Origin: Thermotoga sp. Mc24
Lineage (GTDB): Bacteria > Thermotogota > Thermotogae > Thermotogales > Thermotogaceae
Direction of reading: 5' to 3'
Length of the DNA stretch: 64,000 nucleotides
Assembly (NCBI RefSeq): GCF_000784835.1
Contig: NZ_JSFH01000009.1
Location: 354,483-418,482, forward strand
Position numbers and translations under genes: made by a program. Below the pieces are notes generated by a model. It worked only from the letters and a program-made list of their open reading frames with translations. It was not told the origin of the DNA and did no database searches. Below, piece after piece: positions 28,916 through 38,027 of the stretch. Numbering within the stretch: the stretch's first letter is position 1; the number at the start of each line of letters is the position of its first letter.

Positions 28916-29343
28916 AGATCGCTATTGCATCGGACCACGCAGCCTTTGAACTGAAAGAGAAGGTGAAAAACTACCTTCTGGGCAAGGGAATAGAAGTGGA
29001 AGATCACGGTACCTACTCCGAGGAATCCGTTGATTATCCGGACTATGCGAAAAAAGTCGTTCAATCCATTCTGTCGAACGAAGCGGATTTTGGAATCCTT
29101 TTGTGTGGTACAGGACTCGGGATGTCGATCGCCGCAAACAGGTACAGGGGCATAAGAGCGGCTCTCTGTCTTTTCCCGGACATGGCAAGACTCGCGAGAT
29201 CGCACAACAATGCAAACATCCTCGTTCTTCCGGGAAGGCTCATCGGAGCAGAGCTCGCTTTCTGGATAGTGGATACCTTCCTCTCAACACCCTTCGATGG
29301 AGGAAGGCACGAAAGGAGAATCAGAAAGATCGATGAGGTTTAA
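28912..29343 (+). CDS. rpiB: Ribose-5-phosphate isomerase B
   Basis: A 143-aa LacAB/RpiB family protein. [16 protein letters not shown] at the N-terminus, [24 protein letters not shown] (catalytic Cys and anion loop) and [16 protein letters not shown] are all present. It interconverts ribose 5-phosphate and ribulose 5-phosphate. The GTG start overlaps the STAS stop by 4 bases, with GGAGG 10 bases upstream. The last codons overlap prmA. Confidence 0.94.
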
Positions 29344-30127
29344 AGAGCTGATCTTTCCTTTGAGAGTCGAAGAGGAAGAACTCGTAGAAAAATTTTACGA
29401 AGAGGGATTCTTCAATTTCGCGATAGAGGAAGATGAAAAGGGAAAGAGGGTGTTGAAGATCTACCTTAGGGAGGGTGAACCCCTTCCTGATTTTTTGAAA
29501 GATTGGGAGATTGTTGATGAGAAGATCACCACTCCCAAAGACTGGATAGTCGAGCTCGAACCCTTTGAAATCGTCGAGGGAATATTCATAGATCCAACTG
29601 AAAAGATAAACAGAAGAGATGCGATCGTGATAAAACTGTCTCCCGGTGTGGCGTTTGGCACAGGTCTCCATCCCACCACGAGAATGAGCGTCTTCTTCCT
29701 GAAAAAGTATCTGAAGGAAGGAAACACTGTGCTCGACGTTGGATGTGGAACGGGAATACTCGCCATCGCTGCCAAAAAACTCGGTGCGTCTCAGGTGGTA
29801 GCGGTCGATGTGGATGAGCAGGCCGTCGAGGTGGCTGAAGAGAACGTTCGAAAGAACGACGTCGACGTACTGGTGAAATGGTCGGATCTTCTCTCAGATG
29901 TGGAGGGTACTTTCGATATTGTGGTGTCCAATATTCTGGCTGAGATTCACGTGAAGCTACTCGAAGATGTGAATCGTGTCACACACAGAGATTCCATGCT
30001 CATACTCTCAGGGATCGTTGACAAGAAAGAAGACATGGTGAAAAGGAAGGCCAGTGAACACGGATGGAACGTTTTGGAGAGAAAGCAGGAGAGAGAATGG
30101 GTAACTCTCGTGATGAAAAGATCGTAG
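29333..30127 (+). CDS. prmA: Ribosomal protein L11 methyltransferase
   Basis: A 264-aa protein. The SAM-binding motif is [20 protein letters not shown] near residue 133. The family element [15 protein letters not shown] precedes it, and [10 protein letters not shown] (N-I-L-A, catalytic region) follows near 205. The N-terminal ~65 residues form the L11-binding domain. ATG at 29333 gives the T. maritima length and is preferred to ATG at 29297, which lies well inside rpiB; the ribosome site (AGGAG) is 14 bases away, longer than usual. Confidence 0.92.
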
Positions 30128-30609
30128 AGTGGCAGATTGGAAGAAAGATCACGAACATGAATCGGGTGGCTTATCGCTGTCCATACGGCTATCCGGTTGT
30201 GATCGAAAGTCTGCCCATCAAGAATGGAAAGCCGTTTCCCACGCTCTACTGGCTCACCTGTCCCCACTTGAGAAGAGAAGTATCCAAACTCGAGAGCGAA
30301 GGGTTCATAAAGAAACTCGAAGATCGAATAGCGTCCGATGTGGCGTTTCGAGAAAAGATGAGGAAGGCACACTTAGAAGTGATAGAGAGAAGAAAAAGGC
30401 TCCTCACCGGGGAACATCCCTTCCGCGAAATTCTGGAAAAGGTAGGAACAGGTGGTATTCGAGATTTCTCGAAAGTGAAGTGCCTCCACCTTCACCTGGC
30501 GGATTACCTGGCAGATGTTGGAAATCCTGTTGGAGAAACCGTGTGGAATCTCATCGAAAAGAAATTCTGTGATGATGTTTTCTGCAAAATCGGGGAGGCG
30601 AGAGAATGA
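30097..30609 (+). CDS. DUF501 family protein
   Basis: A 170-aa protein of the DUF501 group. Diagnostic features are [35 protein letters not shown] (near residue 50) and the late [21 protein letters not shown] with Cys and His residues. The CP, CPH, KCLHLH pattern may bind a metal. The function of this family is not established. ATG at 30097 follows GGAG by 5 bases and lies inside the end of prmA (31-base overlap); its own stop overlaps panC by 4 bases. Confidence 0.85.
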
Positions 30610-31448
30610 AGATCATAGAAACCATAGAGGAAATGAAGAAATTCTCCGAGGAAATGAGAGAGAAGAAAAAAACGATAGGATTCGTCCCCACCATGGGATA
30701 CCTCCACGAAGGGCACCTGTCTCTTGTGAGAAGAGCAAGGGATGAAAACGATGTGGTCGTGGTGAGTATTTTCGTGAATCCTACCCAGTTCGGTCCCAAC
30801 GAAGACTACGAGAGGTACCCAAGAGATTTCGAAAGAGACAGAAAGCTCCTCGAAGAAGAAAACGTGGACTGCATCTTCCATCCGTCAGTCGAGGAGATGT
30901 ATCCTCCCGATTTTTCCACCTACGTTGAAGAAACGAAGCTTTCAAAAAATCTGTGTGGTAGATCCCGTCCTGGACACTTCCGTGGAGTGTGCACCGTGGT
31001 CACGAAGCTCTTCAACATCGTGAAACCTCACAGGGCGTACTTCGGTCAAAAAGATGCACAGCAGTTCAGGGTTCTGAGGAGGATGGTGAGAGATCTGAAC
31101 ATGGACGTGGAAATGATCGAGTGTCCCATCGTGAGAGAACCGGATGGCCTCGCGATGAGCTCAAGGAACGTGTATCTGTCGCCCGAAGAAAGGCAGCAGG
31201 CGCTTTCGCTCTATCAGTCTCTGAAAATAGCGGAGAATCTCTATCTGAACGGTGAAAGAGACGCAGAAAAGATAAAAGAAGAGATGATAAAACACCTTTC
31301 CAGGTTCGATAAGGTGAAGATAGACTACGTGGAGATCGTGGACGAGGAGACTCTGGAGCCGGTTGAGAAGATCGATCGAAAGGTGATCGTCGCGGTGGCT
31401 GCCTGGGTTGGAAATGCAAGACTCATAGACAACACGATCCTGGGGTGA
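30606..31448 (+). CDS. panC: Pantoate-beta-alanine ligase
   Basis: A 280-aa pantothenate synthetase. The HIGH-like motif is [16 protein letters not shown] near residue 27, followed by [27 protein letters not shown] and the KMSKS-like [12 protein letters not shown] (near 180). It joins pantoate and beta-alanine to give pantothenate, the coenzyme A precursor. No other pan genes are next to it. ATG overlaps the DUF501 stop. Confidence 0.95.
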   Translation: MKIIETIEEMKKFSEEMREKKKTIGFVPTMGYLHEGHLSLVRRARDENDVVVVSIFVNPTQFGPNEDYERYPRDFERDRKLLEEENVDCIFHPSVEEMYPPDFSTYVEETKLSKNLCGRSRPGHFRGVCTVVTKLFNIVKPHRAYFGQKDAQQFRVLRRMVRDLNMDVEMIECPIVREPDGLAMSSRNVYLSPEERQQALSLYQSLKIAENLYLNGERDAEKIKEEMIKHLSRFDKVKIDYVEIVDEETLEPVEKIDRKVIVAVAAWVGNARLIDNTILG

Positions 31449-31452
31449 GAAC

Positions 31453-31926
31453 GTGAAGAGGTTCCTTTTGATCTCCGACTCACACGTTCCCGTGCGCATG
31501 GCCAGTCTTCCGGATGAGATACTGAACTCTTTGAAAGAGTACGATGGCGTGATAGGCCTTGGAGACTATGTGGATCTGGACACGGTGATCCTTCTTGAGA
31601 AATTTTCTAAGGAATTCTACGGAGTTCACGGAAACATGGATTATCCAGACGTGAAAGAACACCTTCCGTTCTCGAAAGTCCTGCTTGTAGAGGGTGTCAC
31701 CATAGGAATGTGTCACGGGTGGGGTGCCCCGTGGGATCTGAAAGACCGTCTTTTGAAGGTCTTCAACGAAAAACCTCAGGTGATACTCTTCGGACACACC
31801 CACGAACCGGAGGACACGGTGAAAGCGGGTGTGAGATTTCTGAACCCGGGAAGCCTCGCTGAAGGCTCTTACGCCGTCCTTGAACTGGACGGGGGTGAAG
31901 TACGATTCGAGTTGAAGACCTTGTAA
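31453..31926 (+). CDS. Metallophosphoesterase, short YfcE/MJ0936 type
   Basis: A 157-aa calcineurin-like phosphoesterase. The motifs are SDSHVP near the N-terminus, GLGDYVDLD, VHGNMDYP, MCHGWG and FGHTHEPE. It is shorter than the family member at 6770 and has SDSHVP in place of the usual SDTHG. The natural substrate of this group is unknown. The GTG start has GGGGTGA upstream. Its end may overlap the PP-loop gene if that gene uses an upstream start. Confidence 0.87.
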   Translation: MKRFLLISDSHVPVRMASLPDEILNSLKEYDGVIGLGDYVDLDTVILLEKFSKEFYGVHGNMDYPDVKEHLPFSKVLLVEGVTIGMCHGWGAPWDLKDRLLKVFNEKPQVILFGHTHEPEDTVKAGVRFLNPGSLAEGSYAVLELDGGEVRFELKTL

Positions 31927-31955
31927 AAGAGATCGTCGAGGACATAAGAGAAACC

Positions 31956-32867
31956 GTGAAAGACGGAAAGCTCTACGTTGCCTTCTCCGGGGGAAAGGAC
32001 AGTTCGCTGGTGGCAATCCTGGCGAAGATGGCCCTCGGAGAAGAAAGGGTGGAGCTCGTCACCGTGGACTGGAGCCCTTACACCTACGAGAGATCGAGAG
32101 AGATTGTTCGAAACTTCGCAGAAAAACACGGCTTGAAACACACTTTCATTCCTTCCAACAGGATGCAGGAGAAGGTCTGGAGACACGGTCCATCCTGCAA
32201 CGCCTGCACCCGCGACGTGAAGACCGTTTTGGTGAAAAGATACGCTCAGGGTCACCTCGTTGCGAGCGGTGCAAACGCCTCCGACAGCTGGGGAAAAACG
32301 GGCCTGAAGGTCTTCGACGGTGTCTACTCACCACTCTGCAGGGTCGGTAAAGAAGAGATAAACGAGATGCTGAAGTTCCTCGGACTGGAAGTGAAGAAGA
32401 TCGGTGAGTCTGCGGGAAGAGAAGGATGCAAACTGAAACACCTTCTGAAGATGCTCATAAACCCGGATTACCACGGAAAAGCTGTTTCTACTGCAAACGA
32501 GATCCTTCTCAGAGTTCTCGAAGAACATGGCTTCAAGCCGGAACTCGCCAACGTGAAGATCATCGGGCCGCTTTCAAGAAACATCGCCCTCGTGAATGTG
32601 AAACCTCTTCCACCAGAAAAGGTGATGAACGAGATCGTCGAAAAGCTCTCCGCAGAAGAGACGATAGACGGGGTCATCGTGGTCGATGGCCCTATGAAAC
32701 TCGTGGTTCTGGCCAGTCCCGCGATCTACAGGAACGAAGAGTCAAGAAAGTGGATAAAGGAGGGAAGGCTTCAACCGGAGTTCGCCTTCCCCATCGAGAT
32801 CGAGTGGAGAGAATCGAAGAACAACAAACTTCGCACCTTTCAGGTGGTCGATGCCAGAAAGGAGTGA
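31956..32867 (+). CDS. PP-loop ATP pyrophosphatase, TtcA/tRNA-thiolation-like
   Basis: At least 303 residues. The PP-loop AFSGGKDSSLVAIL lies near residue 10. A CNACTRDVK pair of Cys follows near 80, then GANASDSWG and a third Cys (REGCKLKHL) near 156. The C-terminal ~100 residues are a separate domain. The pattern resembles the adenylating, sulphur-transferring PP-loop enzymes (TtcA, LarE, NcsA types), but the exact substrate is unclear. GTG at 31956 has no good ribosome site. The frame stays open back to 31899, and ATT at 31905, six bases after GGGGGTGA, would add 17 plausible residues (RVEDLVKEIVEDIRE). Confidence 0.8.
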   Translation: MKDGKLYVAFSGGKDSSLVAILAKMALGEERVELVTVDWSPYTYERSREIVRNFAEKHGLKHTFIPSNRMQEKVWRHGPSCNACTRDVKTVLVKRYAQGHLVASGANASDSWGKTGLKVFDGVYSPLCRVGKEEINEMLKFLGLEVKKIGESAGREGCKLKHLLKMLINPDYHGKAVSTANEILLRVLEEHGFKPELANVKIIGPLSRNIALVNVKPLPPEKVMNEIVEKLSAEETIDGVIVVDGPMKLVVLASPAIYRNEESRKWIKEGRLQPEFAFPIEIEWRESKNNKLRTFQVVDARKE

Positions 32868-32871
32868 GACT

Positions 32872-32958
32872 ATGGCCTTCAGATGTCCCCTTCTGCTCTT
32901 TCTGAGAAAGATATTCAAGTTCAGAAGAAAACCGAAGTTCATCGTGAAGAAGAGCTGA
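32872..32958 (+). CDS. 28-aa hypothetical basic/hydrophobic peptide
   Basis: ATG at 32872 lies 7 bases after GGAG (AAAGGAGTGA), four bases after the end of the PP-loop gene. The 28-residue product has a hydrophobic start (FRCPLLLFLRKIF) and a basic end (RRKPKFIVKKS). The stop overlaps the end of the convergent glycoside hydrolase gene by 20 bases. A strong ribosome site and operon position support translation; no family is recognised, and it could be a leader-like or membrane-active peptide. Confidence 0.45.
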   Translation: MAFRCPLLLFLRKIFKFRRKPKFIVKKS

Positions 32959-35899
32959 GAACGGCGACGTTTTCCAGGCCGAAGGGCAGCAGGATGTATC
33001 TGTCCGTGTGGTGCTCGAAATCTATGAAGCTCTTCGGTCTTCTGAAGGTCTCCTCGAGAACGTCTGCCTTGTGGTTCGCCTCTATGAGGTTGAACAGTGT
33101 GTTTGTGAGGACGAGTTGGAGTTCGTTTTTTCCATTTCTCAGAGCATCTGTAATATCTATCATGAAAGGTCTCCAGAAAAGAACGCCCAGGAACTTCCCG
33201 TTCAGAATCACCTCGACCGAGGCCGCCTCCACACCGTTCAGCTTGAGGAAGTATCTTTTCCCCGGGTCTTTTTTACACTCAAATATCTTTTTGAGCGTGA
33301 AGGATCCCACATAGAACGGGTACCCGTCCCGTGTGATGTCCCTGTGATCCGGTACCTTGGGTGCATCGATCACGTACCTCGTCTCGTCCACGTTCACAAG
33401 TGAAAAATCTCCCACAAGATATATCGTCTCCACCTCTGTTGGCCTGTGATTCTCTGGATCTTTCACCCTCGTGTGACACCCCGGGCCTGTGATGTTGTTT
33501 TCTTTTCTTCCCTCCAGAACAACCGTGTTCTTTCCTTCTCTGACGAGATCTGTGATCTCCATCTTTCCAAAGTTCACATCCAGGAAATTCTGTTCCTCGT
33601 TGAAAATGCAGCTTTTTCTTTCGTACCTCACCTCTCGACCGTTCACCGTGATTCTGTCAAGATTTTCCGCGCACTCAACGACGAGAAAGAGTTTTTGAGG
33701 CTTTTTCCTGACCTCGAAAGAGTACTCCACCCTGAACGGTGTACCATCCGGTAACCTGTAGAACTCGTACCAGATCTTCGAGACGAACTCGTTCCTGAAA
33801 ACCCTTCCACCCGCTTCAAAATACTCCACCCTGTCCACTGGAAGAACGTTGAAAGAGTTCATCTTCACTTCGAAATCGTTCAGTGCCGTCTCGAAATCGA
33901 ATTCTTTCTCCAGAAGAACTCCTGTTGAAACCACTTTCTCATCTTCCGCAGGAACCTCCTCGTCCGTTACCCAGATACAAACACTCGACGCTGGGAACAT
34001 GACAAACTCGTTTTCCTTCAGCTCCACCAATTTGAAATCGAACAGGTCTATCGCGTACGTGTGTTTTCTCTTTTCCTTCAGTTCCAGATGGCAGTGCACT
34101 TCCCGGTCGATGTCCGTGTTCGCAAGAAAGAGAAGATAAGATCCGTCTTCCAGCACTCTCTTCTGCGCGATCACCGCTTTTGCATTCTCTTTCGTTTTCG
34201 TATCCAGAACATCCACAGAAAAGAAGGGTTTGAGTTCTTCGATGAGATCTTCGAGCGTTTCAAAAACACGAGCCTTTTTGAGGAATTCGATTCTTCCCTT
34301 CTTTCCTTCCACTCTTTCCGGGAAGAACCTGCCGTACCTGAAATCCTTCAAAACAAAGACCTTACCACCGTTTTCTGCCAGTGAGTTCAAAAGTTCCACA
34401 GTAGAACTTTTCAGATTCAGGAGCGGTGGCAGCACCACGACTTCGTATTCGTACTCTCCTACTCTCAGTTTTGCCTCTTTCACTCTTCCATGTTTTGAGA
34501 GGATCATCTCGTCGCCGAAGTGGAAGTCTATCTTGTTCGCAACGAGTTCCTTTGTGATCGTATCGAAGAGCTCGTTGAGCTTATCGATCTCGTCATCGAA
34601 CTTAGAATACACACACCACGCTGAGGAGATGGGATGTATCATGAGCACTTTGACCTCTCTCTTTCCCTGTGTGACGATGTGGTTCAGTCTTGCAAAGTAA
34701 TCCGACAGGAATCTTTCGTTCTTCCACCAAGGCTGTTGATAGAAGAGATTCGGTGGGTAGTCCCTCTTTCTCTCTCCTCTCATCGAGTAAAGACTGAGAT
34801 GCGGGTTTATGTACGTGACACCGAGAACCGCCTGCCAGTCCGCTATCCATTTTCTGTGCAGAAAACTCACGTGCTGACCCGTTGTACCGAACGTTTCGCA
34901 GAGCACCCATTTCTTCCCTAACTGCTCTGCCGCCGATGAAACCTGCTTTATCGTGACCACCTGTTCCAGGTGTCTGGCGAGTTTGTCTATTCCCGGTATC
35001 TGCATGTATTCGTAGTGTGGCATCGCGGCACCTATCCACTCCACCTGTCCTCTGAGTGTATCTTCTGCCATGTAGTGTCCCGTCATGAAGATGCCGTTTT
35101 CTTCACACCACTTCGCGTACGGGATCGTGAAGTTTTCGATGAACAGACTCGTCGCAACATCGAAGAAATCGTATCTCACCTTCATGTAGTCCTTCACGTT
35201 GAAGAAGAGTTCTTCTAAGTGGTCTCTGATGTCGTATCCCTTTCGCCTCAAAAACTCCTCTGGAAATCGTTCTGTCCAGGGGAGTGTGGGTTCTTTGGGG
35301 TGATGCACTCTCAGATAGGTGGGTTCATCGGTGAAGATCCCGGGGATGGAGACTCTGAAAAGATCACCGCACGATTTTTTGTACCTCTCGTGTGTCGATC
35401 TGAGAAACGCCTCTGTGGTCTCTCTTGAGAGCAGATCGACGTAGCAGGTTCCGTTGAACCACGGATCACCAAGCTTCATAACGCGTTTTACCACGTAGAA
35501 TTCTTCGCCGTCTCTTTCTATCTTTTTCAGGATCTCATCTTCTGGTTTGATCTGATCCTTTTTCAAGAGTGTGAGGTATTTGTGCCTGTGTTCCGGTTTT
35601 TCGAGTGGCACGATTCCTCCAGCGAATCCGGAAGGCCATCTGTCCTCATCGTAGAGCCAGGCGAGCATCCCGAGTTTTCTGGCGTGTTCTGCACAGCTTC
35701 TTACGAGTCTCATCCACTCCTCAGAGAGGTATTCCGTTACAAGCCCCACTCTCGAGTGCATGAAGAAGCCTCCGTAGCCCTTCTCATACATTTCGTCTAT
35801 CTGCCTTAGAAGTTCCTCCTCGCACAACTTATCGTTCCAGCTCCAGAAGGGAGCGGGTCTGTACCACACACCCGGATTTTTCAGTTCTTCCAGGTTCAT
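32939..35899 (-). CDS. Large glycoside hydrolase, GH106-like alpha-L-rhamnosidase candidate
   Basis: A 986-aa protein without a signal peptide. The N-terminal part (WYRPAPFWSWNDKLCEEEL, then GYGGFFMHSRVGLVTEYLSEEW near residue 50) is the TIM-barrel start of the family annotated as alpha-L-rhamnosidase or glycoside hydrolase with a sugar-binding domain. Acidic candidates follow in WLYDEDRWPSGFAGG and FTDEPTYL (near 180). The C-terminal ~300 residues are beta-rich and include family 2-type sugar-binding stretches (KYFLKLNGVEAASVEVILNG). Its place at the end of the rhamnose operon supports rhamnoside cleavage. ATG at 35899 has AGAGGTGG; the open frame beyond it (to 36217) is inside the kinase gene. 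Confidence 0.8.
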   Translation of the reverse strand: MNLEELKNPGVWYRPAPFWSWNDKLCEEELLRQIDEMYEKGYGGFFMHSRVGLVTEYLSEEWMRLVRSCAEHARKLGMLAWLYDEDRWPSGFAGGIVPLEKPEHRHKYLTLLKKDQIKPEDEILKKIERDGEEFYVVKRVMKLGDPWFNGTCYVDLLSRETTEAFLRSTHERYKKSCGDLFRVSIPGIFTDEPTYLRVHHPKEPTLPWTERFPEEFLRRKGYDIRDHLEELFFNVKDYMKVRYDFFDVATSLFIENFTIPYAKWCEENGIFMTGHYMAEDTLRGQVEWIGAAMPHYEYMQIPGIDKLARHLEQVVTIKQVSSAAEQLGKKWVLCETFGTTGQHVSFLHRKWIADWQAVLGVTYINPHLSLYSMRGERKRDYPPNLFYQQPWWKNERFLSDYFARLNHIVTQGKREVKVLMIHPISSAWCVYSKFDDEIDKLNELFDTITKELVANKIDFHFGDEMILSKHGRVKEAKLRVGEYEYEVVVLPPLLNLKSSTVELLNSLAENGGKVFVLKDFRYGRFFPERVEGKKGRIEFLKKARVFETLEDLIEELKPFFSVDVLDTKTKENAKAVIAQKRVLEDGSYLLFLANTDIDREVHCHLELKEKRKHTYAIDLFDFKLVELKENEFVMFPASSVCIWVTDEEVPAEDEKVVSTGVLLEKEFDFETALNDFEVKMNSFNVLPVDRVEYFEAGGRVFRNEFVSKIWYEFYRLPDGTPFRVEYSFEVRKKPQKLFLVVECAENLDRITVNGREVRYERKSCIFNEEQNFLDVNFGKMEITDLVREGKNTVVLEGRKENNITGPGCHTRVKDPENHRPTEVETIYLVGDFSLVNVDETRYVIDAPKVPDHRDITRDGYPFYVGSFTLKKIFECKKDPGKRYFLKLNGVEAASVEVILNGKFLGVLFWRPFMIDITDALRNGKNELQLVLTNTLFNLIEANHKADVLEETFRRPKSFIDFEHHTDRYILLPFGLENVAVLSSSSR

Positions 35900-37320
35900 A
35901 TTTCCACCTCTTTGTATTTCTTCCACTCTTCGTAGCCCTCGTTCCACTCTTCCATATTTTCCGGCTCGAACGTTTTCAATTCGAAGGATTCTTTCACGAT
36001 CTTTCTGGCTTCGTTGATGTCTGCTATCGCTCCCAGGGTGATCAGCTGAACGAGTGCGTTCCCGATGGGAGTGGCGTCCACAGGACCCGCCACCACCGTC
36101 TTCCCCGTCGCACTGGCTATGAAACTCATCAAAAGATCGTTTCTCACAGCTCCACCCACCACGTGGATTTTCCCGTATCTTTTGCCGGTGAGTTCTTTGA
36201 TCTGCTCCACGATCCATCTGCAGTTGAACGCAAGGGATTCGAAGATGAGCCGGGAGATTTCTCCGATCCTCTCCAGGATTTTCTGGCCCGTTCTTTCAAG
36301 ATAATTTCTGATCCTCTCCGGCATGTTTCCAGGGTGGAGAAACTCTTCTCTATCGGGATCGAGAAACGCCTGGAAACCAGGGGCATTCCTGGCCGATTCG
36401 ATGATCTCCGAATAATCCTTCTTCCAGATTCTGTTGCACTCTTCCAGAAGCCACATGCCCGTTGCGTTTTTTAGAAACCTGATCTTCCCGTACCCACCTT
36501 CGTTCGTGAAATTTCTCTCCAGTGCCTCTTTGCTCAGAAGTGGTCTTTCCAGCTCCGTTCCCACAAGAAACCACGTTCCAGAGCTGATGTAGATTCCTTC
36601 CCCTTCAAGCGGTACAGCAACAACAGCGGAAGCGGTGTCGTGACAGGCGGTGGCGATCACGTTTATACCTTTTTTCACTCTGCATTTTCCCAGGATGGTA
36701 CCCGGCGGAACCACCTTTGGAAAGATCTCAGTGGGAATGGAGAGTTTTTCGAGAAGGTCGTACGCCCATTCCCCATCCGGCACGCTGTAGCACTGAGAAG
36801 TGCTCGCGATGGTGTACTCACTCACCATCTCTCCAGAAAGCCAGAAGTTGAACACGTCGGGGATCATCAGAAGGTGCTTTGTCGTCTTCAAGAACGGATC
36901 GTTCGAGAGCACCATGGAATACAGCTGATAGAGCGTGTTTATCTCCATGAACTGTATACCCGTTCTCTGGAATATCTCATCTTTTGGAACCACTTCGAAG
37001 GCCTTTTTCATGACTCCCTTCGTTCTCACATCTCTGTAGTGATAGGGAAGAGATACGAGTCTTCCGTTTTCGTCGAGTAAGGCAAAATCCACACCCCATG
37101 TATCCACCCCAACAGACTGTGCGTCAGAGACCTCAAGAACACCCTTTATCTCCTCGTAGAACCCGGGAAGATTCCACACGAAGTGTTCTCTATCCTTCCC
37201 AGGAAGAAAGGTTCCTTCTGTTCTGAATCTCTTTATTTCTTTCACCGTCAACCTGTCTTTCAACTCCACCTCGTAGATCTTTCCGTTCGTTGCTCCAAGA
37301 TCGATCGAGAGGACCTTCAC
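35896..37320 (-). CDS. rhaB: Rhamnulokinase (FGGY carbohydrate kinase)
   Basis: A 474-aa FGGY-family kinase. The N-terminal ATPase loop is LSIDLGATNGKIYEVEL and the region SVGVDTWGVDFALLDENG carries the catalytic Asp. ISSGTWFLVGTEL and HVVGGAVRNDLLMSFIASATGK (near residue 380) complete the actin-like fold. The sequence resembles RhaB, which makes L-rhamnulose 1-phosphate. GTG at 37320 is 7 bases from GGAGG; ATG at 37326 is only one base away and less likely. It overlaps both neighbours by 4 bases. Confidence 0.92.
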   Translation of the reverse strand: MKVLSIDLGATNGKIYEVELKDRLTVKEIKRFRTEGTFLPGKDREHFVWNLPGFYEEIKGVLEVSDAQSVGVDTWGVDFALLDENGRLVSLPYHYRDVRTKGVMKKAFEVVPKDEIFQRTGIQFMEINTLYQLYSMVLSNDPFLKTTKHLLMIPDVFNFWLSGEMVSEYTIASTSQCYSVPDGEWAYDLLEKLSIPTEIFPKVVPPGTILGKCRVKKGINVIATACHDTASAVVAVPLEGEGIYISSGTWFLVGTELERPLLSKEALERNFTNEGGYGKIRFLKNATGMWLLEECNRIWKKDYSEIIESARNAPGFQAFLDPDREEFLHPGNMPERIRNYLERTGQKILERIGEISRLIFESLAFNCRWIVEQIKELTGKRYGKIHVVGGAVRNDLLMSFIASATGKTVVAGPVDATPIGNALVQLITLGAIADINEARKIVKESFELKTFEPENMEEWNEGYEEWKKYKEVEI

Positions 37321-38027
37321 AGCCATCCCTCCGGAACACCCGTGGGATTTCTTCCGAGGCTGAGCACTCTCAAAAGGATCTCCGCCGCTTTTTCCAGGAT
37401 CTCGACCCTGTCGTACGCTTCTGCGACATCTTTTCCGAAAGCCACAACACCGTGCTTGTCCCAGAGAACTGCATCTTTCCCTTCTGACTTCTCCACCGTC
37501 TTCAGGCCGAGTTCCACACTGCCAGGTTTTTCGAACTCAACGACGGAGATTCCCTGCGGGAAAAAGATCAAAACTTCCGGATGAATCTTCATCATCTTCG
37601 GAAGAAGTTCCTGAAAGTCCTTCAGGTTCATCAGAGTGAGCAGGTTCAGAGGGTGAGTATGAACGATGGCTTTCTTTTCCGGATTCATCTCCTTGAATTT
37701 TGCGTGGATCATGAGGTGTGTGGGAAACTCGCTGGTGGGCTTTCCGTTTCCATGGAGTATTTCGTAGTTTTTCCCCGGAAGGACGTGAAGAAGACAGATC
37801 TTGCTGTCGTCTTCGTAGATTTCCCTCATTCTCGAGCCCGTTGCCGTGATCAGAAGGTACATCTCGGGACCGTCGTAATCGAACCCGTATTCGTTCACAC
37901 TCTTGACCTCGTATCCTTCTGGTCTTTCATCCAGTCTGACGGAGATGTTCCCTGCGTTCGCCTCGGAAAGGCCCTTTATGGCAAGCCAGTAAGCTACTTT
38001 TTGAATCTCTCTTATCGTCTCTCTCAT
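37317..38027 (-). CDS. rhaD: L-rhamnulose-1-phosphate aldolase
   Basis: A 236-aa class II aldolase of the AraD/FucA type. Features are GLSEANAGNISVRLDE (near residue 20, substrate-binding), TATGSRMREI (phosphate loop), a catalytic Glu in the TSEFPTHL region and the zinc ligands AIVHTHPLN and KHGVVAFG. It splits rhamnulose 1-phosphate to dihydroxyacetone phosphate and lactaldehyde. The ATG start has GGAG 9 bases upstream. Confidence 0.92.
   Translation of the reverse strand: MRETIREIQKVAYWLAIKGLSEANAGNISVRLDERPEGYEVKSVNEYGFDYDGPEMYLLITATGSRMREIYEDDSKICLLHVLPGKNYEILHGNGKPTSEFPTHLMIHAKFKEMNPEKKAIVHTHPLNLLTLMNLKDFQELLPKMMKIHPEVLIFFPQGISVVEFEKPGSVELGLKTVEKSEGKDAVLWDKHGVVAFGKDVAEAYDRVEILEKAAEILLRVLSLGRNPTGVPEGWL

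Noticed and set aside
35900..36217. N-terminal extension of the large glycoside hydrolase
   Set aside because: It lies inside the rhamnulokinase gene, and ATG at 35899 has a good ribosome site and the family N-terminus.
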